Part shown: positions 7,485-15,000 of the stretch, in pieces
How the letters are laid out: every line of letters starts with the position of its first letter
Position numbering within the stretch: the first letter of the stretch is position 1
Source: Candidatus Omnitrophota bacterium
Lineage (GTDB): Bacteria > Omnitrophota > Koll11 > Zapsychrales > Zapsychraceae
NCBI GenBank assembly: GCA_023140095.1
Contig: JAGLMJ010000011.1
Location: 1-18,135 of the forward strand
DNA: 18,135 bases
Reading direction: 5' to 3'
Notes under the pieces: model-generated
Databases searched by the model: none
Seen by the model: the letters and a program-made list of their open reading frames with translations, nothing else
What the model was told of the DNA's origin: nothing
Translations under genes and position numbers: made by a program

Positions 7485-8410
7485 ACGCCTCTCCCTATTT
7501 CTGTAGTAGAGTTAAGAATATTCAAGAATAATCTCTCAATGCGATTACCCTTCGGACGGAAATCGGTCACCACCATGCCTAATTGCGATAAATAGGCAAT
7601 AAATTCGTTAAGCCTCTCTTCCTTGCTTAAGTCGACCTCAAACGTGTTTTCATCGACAACAATTGGATTATACCCCCTGATCCTTTCCAAAGAACGGATC
7701 GCGTCAACATGAACGATATAGGTTTCCTTGGCGACCAACTTGACCAAATTCTTCACGCGGTCGTTAGTAATGATTTGTCCATCTTTAATAATAGCCGCTT
7801 GCCGGCAAAGCTGTTCAACCTCCTCAAGATAGTGCGTGGTCAAAAGGACGGTGACCCCCTGCCCGTTGAGCTCGCCTAAGAACTCCCACATTGAATGCCT
7901 TAACTCCACGTCGACGCCGGCGGTCGGTTCATCTAAAATAAGCAACTTCGGCTTATTGACCAATGCCCGGACGATCATCAACCGGCGCTTCATCCCGCCT
8001 GAAAGATTCCTCGCGATCTGATCGCGCTTATCCCAGAGTCGAAGTTTCTTTAAATTCTTTTCCGCTTCGACAAACGCGGCCTTGCGGTCAATGCCAAAAT
8101 ATCCTGCTTGATTGACAACAATATCTAAAACCCTCTCAAATATGTTAAAGTTCATCTCCTGGGGAACGACTCCCATGATCTTTTTTGCCCTGTTATGGTG
8201 AATATCAATGTCATGATCAAAGATCTTTACCTGCCCCGACGTTTTATTGACCAAGCCGGTAAGAATGCCAATGATCGTTGTCTTTCCCGCGCCGTTGGCC
8301 CCAAGCAAGGCGCAAAAATCCCCCGACGTGACTTCAAGGTCAATGCCTTTCAATGCTTGAGTACCGTTGGTATATGTTTTGGTAAGGCCCTGTATGCTAA
8401 TGGCATTCAT
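7481..8410 (-). CDS. ABC-2 exporter ATPase
   Basis: 309 residues. The ATPase core has Walker A GANGAGKT at 37-44, Q-loop Gln84, LSGGM at 136-140, Walker B LLILDEP with Asp160-Glu161 and H-loop His193. A C-terminal extension (about 225-309) is typical of the YadG/CcmA-type exporter ATPases. It pairs with the permease encoded next, overlapping by 4 nt, and itself overlaps the upstream membrane-anchored protein gene by 4 nt. That makes the three genes one coupled set, which suggests a stoichiometric complex. Confidence 0.92.
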   Translation of the reverse strand: MNAISIQGLTKTYTNGTQALKGIDLEVTSGDFCALLGANGAGKTTIIGILTGLVNKTSGQVKIFDHDIDIHHNRAKKIMGVVPQEMNFNIFERVLDIVVNQAGYFGIDRKAAFVEAEKNLKKLRLWDKRDQIARNLSGGMKRRLMIVRALVNKPKLLILDEPTAGVDVELRHSMWEFLGELNGQGVTVLLTTHYLEEVEQLCRQAAIIKDGQIITNDRVKNLVKLVAKETYIVHVDAIRSLERIRGYNPIVVDENTFEVDLSKEERLNEFIAYLSQLGMVVTDFRPKGNRIERLFLNILNSTTEIGRGV

Positions 8411-9093
8411 AGAGGTATTTGCTCCCCGAGGAGGATCTTCGACAAAGGCGCGGCATCGATGCGCAGGCCCCCATCATGCTCGATCTTGATCGTATAGAGA
8501 TTGCCCGGAACAAACATGGTGCCGGGCGCTTCGATCTGGGCATTTTTGATGCCTTTTAATTTGGCTTTTTTCGGATCAAGCGCGTACTCCCAAAAGTGCA
8601 ACCAGAATTTGGCCTCAACCGGATTATATTGCTCCGTGAGTTGATACCCTCGAGGGACTTGGTTGATCCGGGCAATCTCATGTTCCTGGGTTTTTTTACC
8701 GTTAAGAACAAAGACTTTCCAGAACAAATAAGCGCTTTTTCCCTTTAATTGATCGCCCGCGCGGATATGGATATCATCAAAACGCACCACCAGCGATTGG
8801 AACTGAATAATATTTCCTAAAAAAGTAAAATATTTTGGTTTCAACGGTTTCCCTTTACTGTCATACTCGAGAAATTTGATCGTCGTATAGGTTTTTTTAT
8901 CCACCTCGTTATAATTGACGCCGGTGACAAGGACTTCGGCCACTCTTGAATCGGCTTCAAGGCACGCAATGATCTGCTTCAAAATGGCGTTCTCGTAGAT
9001 ATATTGCGCGGCCATCCTGTAGGCCTGATATCCTAAGCCTGCGCAAAGAAAGATAATAATGATGCGTATAATAACTCGTGACTTTTTTTTCAT
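8407..9093 (-). CDS. Membrane-anchored protein linked to ABC-2 exporter, unknown family
   Basis: 228 residues. A short basic N-terminus and one hydrophobic segment (about 8-28) give an anchored or signal-bearing protein with the rest probably in the periplasm. The body looks beta-rich with a few aromatic patches (FWKVFVLNG, KFWLHFWEYAL) and the run APGTMFVPGNLYTIKIEHDGGLRID near the end. No family is recognised. GGGGA lies about 5 nt before the ATG. The stop codon overlaps the ATPase start by 4 nt, so it is likely a subunit or accessory of the exporter, such as a periplasmic adaptor. That role is inferred only from coupling and topology. Confidence 0.75.
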   Translation of the reverse strand: MKKKSRVIIRIIIIFLCAGLGYQAYRMAAQYIYENAILKQIIACLEADSRVAEVLVTGVNYNEVDKKTYTTIKFLEYDSKGKPLKPKYFTFLGNIIQFQSLVVRFDDIHIRAGDQLKGKSAYLFWKVFVLNGKKTQEHEIARINQVPRGYQLTEQYNPVEAKFWLHFWEYALDPKKAKLKGIKNAQIEAPGTMFVPGNLYTIKIEHDGGLRIDAAPLSKILLGEQIPL

Positions 9094-9109
9094 ATTTCCC
9101 CAAAAAAAA

Positions 9110-10000
9110 TTAATTTCTAAAATCTTCTTTGCGTTTCTTTTTGATCCGATATTCAGGCGAGTCGGCCCACTCCGGCTTTACCGATTCCATAAAATACACC
9201 GCGGAACTATGCCCAACGAGGTGTAGGTTCTCACGCTCATAATAGACATCGAACCACCCCGCCGGCCTTAACGGAAATGAGTAATCCGGCTCCCCTATGT
9301 ATCGTTGGACAAACCTTAACCGGCTCCCCTCTCTTCTTTTTCTGTTGCCGAAAGGCGATCCGAACTCTACCCCCGTATGCCTCCTTTGAAATACCTCCTC
9401 GATAAAAGAGACATTGAATAGATCGTCGACATCATCGCTCCTCTGAACCTTATATTCTCGAATGAGCTCATAAAAGTAATGCATGGCCGGCTCAATATCT
9501 TTCCTGTCCTTATATCCCTTAAGATAAATATAGTTCTTTGATAGTCCCGCTAATGTCACGGAATGTTTTTTCTCGGCATGCCTCCCGACCGGTATCCGCG
9601 TTCTGACAATACCCATCCAGTTGCCTTCCTTAGGGGCACCGGCCAATTCATAATCTTCTCCAAACATTTCCACAGCTTCGTAATCGCTTAAAAGAACCTC
9701 CTGCGCCTCCTTGCCTATGTGCTGATACCAGAAAAATAACGGATAATAATAATTTTTCCTATCCACCCCGTCAAATACCCCGTTGATATAATATTGCCTG
9801 TATTCCAATTCTCCCTCTTCATCATATCTCTCATAAAACCCGTTCAATCTTTCTTCTTTGACCATATATTCGTACTTTAGTGTCCCGTTCCTATAATATT
9901 CCCTGTGAATGCCGTCTCTTTTGCCTATCTGCTTTTGACAGAAACCGTTCGAACATGCCGTAAATAGGAATATTAAAATCGTTATGGCCTTGAGCATCAT
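9110..10000 (-). CDS. Exported MORN-like repeat protein (possible lipoprotein), first gene of exporter operon
   Basis: 296 residues from the chosen ATG. Start logic: an in-frame TTG at 10033 has no ribosome site, while ATG at 10000 has AAAGGGG 7 nt upstream. The N-terminus is a signal peptide (about 3-15) followed by Cys16 in LFTAC, an imperfect lipobox. Residues about 28-78 carry three MORN/YwqK-type repeats (DGIHREYYRNGTLKYEYM, LNGFYERYDEEGELEYRQYY, INGVFDGVDRKNYY), a motif that forms short beta hairpins. Residues 80-296 match no family I recognise; the middle has a DYEAVEMFGEDYELAG segment and the end is basic (RIKKKRKEDFR). It lies 16 nt before the membrane-anchored gene and seems to be in the same operon, so an envelope role together with the exporter is plausible. 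Its leader is unusual and is listed separately. Confidence 0.75.
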   Translation of the reverse strand: MMLKAITILIFLFTACSNGFCQKQIGKRDGIHREYYRNGTLKYEYMVKEERLNGFYERYDEEGELEYRQYYINGVFDGVDRKNYYYPLFFWYQHIGKEAQEVLLSDYEAVEMFGEDYELAGAPKEGNWMGIVRTRIPVGRHAEKKHSVTLAGLSKNYIYLKGYKDRKDIEPAMHYFYELIREYKVQRSDDVDDLFNVSFIEEVFQRRHTGVEFGSPFGNRKRREGSRLRFVQRYIGEPDYSFPLRPAGWFDVYYERENLHLVGHSSAVYFMESVKPEWADSPEYRIKKKRKEDFRN

Positions 10001-10014
10001 GGCTAAGCCCCTTT

Positions 10015-10160
10015 TATACTGGTTCTTAATCAAAATTTCGTATCATTGCCTTATTAACGTTCAATGGTTTTGATTGAACATTAATGATTGCAATGCTTAA
10101 TGTTGGTTTAATAAAATTCAACAGTTTAACCACCAGAAAATCTCATTAAGAACCAGTATA
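10015..10160. other. Foldback element or structured leader with perfect 16-bp terminal inverted repeat
   Basis: TATACTGGTTCTTAAT at 10015-10030 is repeated in perfect inversion at 10145-10160. Inside is a nested hairpin: 10045-10049 pairs with 10090-10094, 10053-10057 with 10081-10085, and 10059-10065 with 10073-10079 around a 7-nt loop. The interior is AT-rich and no reading frame stands out. Read as minus-strand RNA, the transcript from the promoter at 10166-10194 would begin at about the first arm, and the second arm would end immediately before the AAAGGGG ribosome site of the MORN gene. Read as DNA, the ends are TA followed by TACTGG, which would suit an IS630/mariner-related MITE with TA target duplication. 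The two readings are not exclusive. Confidence 0.7.
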
Positions 10161-10165
10161 GAAGA

Positions 10166-10194
10166 AGTATATCACTAATCCACACAGTAGTTAA
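10166..10194 (-). promoter_or_regulatory. Sigma70-type promoter of the MORN-ABC exporter operon
   Basis: On the minus strand TTAACT (10189-10194) and TATACT (10166-10171) are spaced by exactly 17 nt, matching the consensus at 4/6 and 5/6. The expected start point is about 10159, which is the outer edge of the 16-bp inverted repeat. The leader to the ATG at 10000 would be about 160 nt. Confidence 0.55.
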
Positions 10195-10236
10195 CCATTT
10201 TTCCTTGTTCTTCGCGCCTTTTCCCCTCCGAAAAAT

Positions 10237-10270
10237 AAAACTGCCCCGACTTGAAGGTCGAGGCAGTTTT
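10237..10270. terminator. Strong intrinsic terminator of the PFOR operon
   Basis: A 9-bp perfect outer stem (AAAACTGCC 10237-10245 with GGCAGTTTT 10262-10270), one C/A mismatch, a 4-bp inner stem (CGAC/GTCG) and a 6-nt loop. On the minus strand the stem is followed by ATTTTT after its own T-run, which is a good U-tract. It follows the 74-residue protein gene by about 30 nt and separates the PFOR operon from the promoter of the next unit. The plus strand also has a T-run. Confidence 0.85.
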
Positions 10271-10300
10271 TGTTCACCAGAAAAAAAGCATTATCAATTT

Positions 10301-10525
10301 TTATTTTGCTTCTTGAAGCAGTGCTTTAATGTCCTTAAGAAGAGCGTGTGTTTTCCTCTGGTTTACGAGGACCTCTTTTAATATCGTTCGGTCGCTTTTA
10401 TCTGTTATAAACGGAACTTGGCCTCCTTGGCTGTCATTCGCAGCCATAACATTTAAACTCAACATCAGAATAAATATCAAAGAGACACACCCAGCAATAA
10501 TATAACCTAAATGTTTTTTTTGCAT
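10301..10525 (-). CDS. 74-residue exported protein at the end of the PFOR operon
   Basis: The start at 10525 has a strong AAGGAGG 5 nt upstream; a longer frame running to 10648 has no such support and would lie over the receiver gene. Residues 1-29 form a Sec signal peptide (MQKK, hydrophobic core about 7-26, cleavage near VMA|A or MAA|N). The mature piece is only about 45 residues: a polar linker and then one amphipathic helix (about 45-74, RTILKEVLVNQRKTHALLKDIKALLQE), likely to self-associate or bind a partner. No family recognised. It lies 26 nt after the receiver gene and just before the terminator. Confidence 0.7.
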   Translation of the reverse strand: MQKKHLGYIIAGCVSLIFILMLSLNVMAANDSQGGQVPFITDKSDRTILKEVLVNQRKTHALLKDIKALLQEAK

Positions 10526-10551
10526 CTCATCCTCCTTACTTTGTGTCCTGC

Positions 10552-10935
10552 TCAACCGATTACCTTTTGAACCTCTGTTATTAATTCCTTGGAAGAAAAA
10601 GGCTTGCTCAGAGCCTTGTAGCAGCGTTCGCCAACAAGAACCTCGCAAGAGGCTTCGCTGTCCTTTTCACGCGTAATGATACCTGAAAGAAAAATAACCG
10701 GGATCTTGCCGGTCAAGGAATTCTCACTTAAAGCACGAACCGCTTCCGGCCCTTCCATGTCAGGGAGGATAATATCAATGAGGATAAGATCGGGAAGAAG
10801 CGTTTTCGCTTTCTCCATTGCGTCTTCAGCCGTAGTGACCGCGGTCACTTCATAACCTTCATTCGATAATGACTTAGCGATCAGGTCTAACAATGCTTCT
10901 TCATCATCAACAATTAAAATCTTTTTATTTTCCAC
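10552..10935 (-). CDS. Stand-alone receiver domain protein in the PFOR operon
   Basis: 127 residues, a single receiver domain. Acidic pocket Asp10-Asp11, phospho-acceptor Asp54 in LIDIILPD, Ser84 in the Thr/Ser position and Lys111 in LSKPFS are present. Compared with the receiver at 5734 it has an insert-like stretch between the Ser84 strand and Lys111 (KDSEASCEVLVGERCYKA) containing two cysteines, Cys97 and Cys105. The start codon is GTG at 10935, with GAGGAGA about 8 nt upstream. No output domain and no kinase nearby. It lies 56 nt after the DHOD-like gene and appears to be in the same transcript. Confidence 0.85.
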   Translation of the reverse strand: MENKKILIVDDEEALLDLIAKSLSNEGYEVTAVTTAEDAMEKAKTLLPDLILIDIILPDMEGPEAVRALSENSLTGKIPVIFLSGIITREKDSEASCEVLVGERCYKALSKPFSSKELITEVQKVIG

Positions 10936-10991
10936 TGATCTCTTCTCCTCATTTAAGAATTCTCACATAAAACCTTTTATCCGAGGAGGGA

Positions 10992-11990
10992 TTAATGAAC
11001 TCCCTGATAACTCTGGAGGATCTTCATATAATGCGCCCGCTCGAATGAATCAGGATTTTGGCATGATTTCTGGCTCATGCTGCCTTTCATCTGTTGAACA
11101 GATTCATATTGATGAACCTTCATCCATTCTTGCATATCTTTGAGGATATCGTTGACATATTCAATCCCGGTCTTAAGAAGGACAGAACAGAGCATCGTGA
11201 CATCCGCCCCGACCATGATCATTTTAATGACATCCTGTGCATCATAGATGCCGCTTGTCGCGGCTAAGCTGCCCTTGATCTGTCCGTAAAGGATCGCGAT
11301 CCACCTCAGCGGCAGGCGAATATCATGGGGCGTGCTTAATATCAAATTCGGCGTCACTTCTAAATTCTCCAGATCAATATCCGGCTGATAAAACCGGTTA
11401 AAAAGAACGACCGCATCTGCCCCGGCATCATCTAACTTCGTCGCCATATTGGCGATGGAACTAAAGAACGGGCTTAATTTAACGGCAACCGGGATCTTCA
11501 CCGTCGATTTGATCGATCGAAAAATCTCCAAATAGTTTTCCTCGATCCTTTCGCCGGAAAGCGAGGGATCTGTCGGAACAAAATAAATGTTCAATTCCAA
11601 GGCATCAGCACCTGCTTCTTCCATGCGTTTAGCATATTTAGTCCAGCCGCCCGAGGAGAAACCATTCAGACTTCCTATGACCGGAATATTGACCATTTTT
11701 TTGGCTTTGCCGATATGCTCAACGTATTCGTTCGGGTCCAGGGCATAGGCTCCTGTTTCGGGTATGTAGGTCAATGATTCGGCAAAACTATCCGTTCCCA
11801 AATTAGAAAAATGTTCTGAAATCGCGCTCTCTTTGAGGATCTGCTCTTCAAAGAGCGAATGATTGACGATCGCGGCGGCTCCGGCATCCTGCATCCGTTT
11901 ATAATTGTCCATACTCTTGGAAAGCGGCGAAGCTGATATCACGACAGGATTTTTTAATTTAAGCCCCATATAGGTCGTTGAAAGGTCCAT
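10992..11990 (-). CDS. Dihydroorotate dehydrogenase-like flavoprotein linked to PFOR
   Basis: 332 residues from ATG at 11990, supported by AGGGAG 4 nt upstream; a longer frame to 12077 would run into the PFOR gene. The fold is a class 1 DHODH-like TIM barrel: MDLSTTYMGLKLKNPVVISASP at the start, the FMN-phosphate-site-like segments KLSPFF (Lys171) and the late glycine-rich strand (GSLAATSGIYDAQDVIKMIMVGADVTML). In true class 1A enzymes the active loop reads ELNxSCPN with a catalytic Cys; here it is ELNIYFVPT (132-140), so the catalytic Cys is absent and pyrimidine synthesis is unlikely. Genes of this type are often found beside nifJ, as here (25 nt gap). It may hand electrons to or from PFOR or ferredoxin; this is inference from context. 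Confidence 0.85.
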   Translation of the reverse strand: MDLSTTYMGLKLKNPVVISASPLSKSMDNYKRMQDAGAAAIVNHSLFEEQILKESAISEHFSNLGTDSFAESLTYIPETGAYALDPNEYVEHIGKAKKMVNIPVIGSLNGFSSGGWTKYAKRMEEAGADALELNIYFVPTDPSLSGERIEENYLEIFRSIKSTVKIPVAVKLSPFFSSIANMATKLDDAGADAVVLFNRFYQPDIDLENLEVTPNLILSTPHDIRLPLRWIAILYGQIKGSLAATSGIYDAQDVIKMIMVGADVTMLCSVLLKTGIEYVNDILKDMQEWMKVHQYESVQQMKGSMSQKSCQNPDSFERAHYMKILQSYQGVH

Positions 11991-12015
11991 TGTTCTCCCT
12001 ATTCTTTTTTGTTCG

Positions 12016-15000
12016 TTAACCTTCAGAACTCTTCGGTGATTGAGAAGCCATTTGCTCATAAATCGCCCAGCGGTCATAAATATCCTGCTGCGCGAGTTTT
12101 AAGAGTTCTTTGGATTTTTCTGGATGACTTTTCTCTAACATTTTGAAACGATTTTCCTGGTCAGCGAGCTCTTTAAACGGAATCTTCGGCGCGGCGGAAT
12201 CAAGCGTGAACGGGTTTTTCCCCTCCGCCGTAAGTTCAGGATTAAAGCGGAACAGCGGCCAGTATCCGGACAGCACGGCTGTTTTCTGGTCGGAAAATGC
12301 CGTCGTCATGTTGATCCCGTGGGCAATACAATGGCTGTAGGCAATGATCAGAGAAGGCCCGTCATACCGCTCGGCCTCGATGAATGTTCGCAGTGTATGC
12401 TCGTCTTTCGCCCCCATTGCGACGCTGGCGACATAGACATGACCATAAGTCATAGCAATTCTTGCCAGGTCTTTTTTAGGAAGAGGTTTTCCGGCAGCTG
12501 CAAATTTCGCGACAGCGCCGCGTGAAGTCGCTTTTGACGCCTGCCCGCCTGTATTGGAATAGACTTCCGTATCCAAAACAAGGATATTCACATTGCGCCC
12601 CTGAGCAATAACATGATCCAGCCCGCCGAAACCGATATCATAGGCCCAACCGTCGCCGCCAATGATCCAAACACTTTTCTTAACGAGAAAATCAGCGAGG
12701 CTTAAGAGTTGTTTGGCTTCCGGAGAATTATCATTAGCTAATTTCTTCTTTAATTCCTCGACACGCTCGCGCTGCGTAAAGATATCCGCTTCATCTCTTT
12801 GCTCAGCTTCGATCAGTTGTGTCGCCAGATCGCTTCCGATCGTCGATTCCAAGGTTTTTACCAATTCACAGGCGAATTCTTTTTGCTTATCGATGGTCAG
12901 GCGGAACCCAAAACCGAATTCCGCGTTATCTTCAAACAGAGAATTCGACCACGTCGGGCCGCGCCCGTCTTTGTTCTTCGTCCATGGCGTCGTCGGGAGG
13001 TTACCGCCATAAATGGAAGAACATCCCGTCGCGTTAGCGATAACCGCGCGGTCCCCGAAAAGCTGGCTCATCAGTTTGATATACGGCGTCTCTCCGCAAG
13101 CCGCACACGCCCCCGAGAACTCAAAAAGCGGCTCAAGGTTTTGAACACCGCGGATCGTCGTCATCTTGACCTTGGAGCGGTCTGTTTCAGGAAGACTGAG
13201 AAAGAAATCCCAGTTCTTACTTTCTTCTTTTCTTAAAGGCTGCTGCGACTGCATGTTGATCGCTTTTAACTTGGTCTCGGTCTTATTCTTAACAGGACAG
13301 ATGTCCACACAGACCGCGCAGCCAGTACAATCTTCAGGAGCGACCTGGATCGTATATTTTTGCCCGGCAAATTCGCGGTCTTTCGCATCGACGGCCTTGA
13401 ACGTCTCCGGAGCCCCTTCGAGTTCTTTAGGATCATAGACTTTTGCCCGGATCACCGCGTGAGGACAGACGGCAATACATTTGCCGCATTGAATACAAAT
13501 ACTTTCATCCCACACAGGGATCTCCTGAGTGATATTCCGTTTCTCCCAACAGGTCGTGCCTGTAGGATACGTTCCGTCGACGGGCATCGCGCTAACCGGC
13601 AGGTCATCACCGCAGCGGGCCATCATTTTGGCCGTTACTTCCTGGACAAATTTCGGCGCCTTCTCTGAAACAACCGGCGGTTTTTCAATGGTGCTGGTAA
13701 CCTCCGCCGGGACATCAATCTTGTGTAAATTTTCCAGCGTCTGGTCAACAGCGACAAAATTCTTTTTGACGACCTCTTCGCCTTTTTTCCCATAGGCCTT
13801 TTGGATCGACGTCTTGATCGCCTCGATCGCTTCTTCTCTTGGAAGCACGCCGGAAATAGCAAAGAAACAAGTCTGCATGATCGTATTGATACGCGAACCC
13901 ATGCCGGTTTCGCGCGCGACATGATAAGCATCGATCACGTAGAATTCGCATTTCTTATCGATGATCTGCTGCTGGACTTCTTTAGGCAGCTTATCCCACG
14001 TCTCATCCGTGCTAAAGGGGCTGTTCAAAAGGAACACGCCGCCATCGACGAGAGTTCCGAGAATGTCGTAGCGCTCCAGAAAGGCGAACAAATGGCAGCC
14101 GACGAAATTCGCGCGGCTGATAAGATACGGCGCGTGGATCGGCTGAGGGCCGAACCGCAAATGGGAAACAGTGACCGACCCGGACTTCTTGGAGTCATAA
14201 ACAAAATACCCCTGCGCGTGGTTCGGTGTGTTCTCCCCGATGATCTTGATCGAGCTCTTGTTGGCGCCGACGGTCCCGTCGGAACCCAGGCCAAAGAACA
14301 CCGCGCGCACGCCATCATCGCTTTCGGTCGTAAAATCGGGATCAAAATCTAAGCTGGTATTCGTGACATCATCATTGATCCCGATCGTAAAATGGTTTTT
14401 AGGATTACCCTTCGTAGCCTCATCAAAAACACCTTTGACCATCGCCGGCGTGAACTCTTTGGACGATAAACCATAACGCCCACCGATAATAGTGGGCGTG
14501 TTTTTAAATTTCTTGGATTTGTCGCTTTCATAGACGGCGTTGACGACATCCTGGTAAAGAGGTTCGCCGATGCTGCCGGGTTCCTTGCAGCGGTCCAAGA
14601 CAGCGATGGCTTTCGTCGTCTCGGGCAGCGCGTCAATGAAATTCTCAATAGCGAACGGACGGTAAAGACGGACCTTCAGGACCCCGACCTTCTCTCCCTG
14701 TTGCGAGAGAAAATCGACGGTATCCTGGACCGTTTCGGCGCCGGATCCCATGATAATGATAACGCGCTCGGCATCGACCGGTCCGTGATAGTCGAAAAGA
14801 TTGTATTGGCGTCCGGTCAGTCCGGCAAATTTGTCCATCGTCTTTTGAACGATCTGCGGACAGGCATTGTAATATGGATTCACCGATTCCCTGGCCTGGA
14901 AATAGACGTCAGGGTTCTGGGCCGTTCCTCGAAGGACCGGACGGTCCGGAGACAAGGCCCTCGCACGGTGTTCAAAAAGGAATTTGTCGTCGATCATCGC

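Noticed and set aside
10000..10033. Longer MORN protein starting at TTG 10033
   Set aside because: No ribosome site there; the added codons run through the inverted repeat arm and the AAAGGGG site that serves the ATG at 10000.
10526..10648. 115-residue version of the small exported protein
   Set aside because: The extra residues lie over the receiver gene; the ATG at 10525 has AAGGAGG and begins a proper signal peptide.
11991..12077. Longer start for the DHOD-like protein
   Set aside because: It would overlap the end of the PFOR gene; the ATG at 11990 has a good ribosome site and matches the usual family start.
13635..13951. Arg-rich minus-strand frames inside PFOR
   Set aside because: Out-of-frame readings of Lys/Glu-rich PFOR sequence; low-complexity Arg/Ser content is an artefact.
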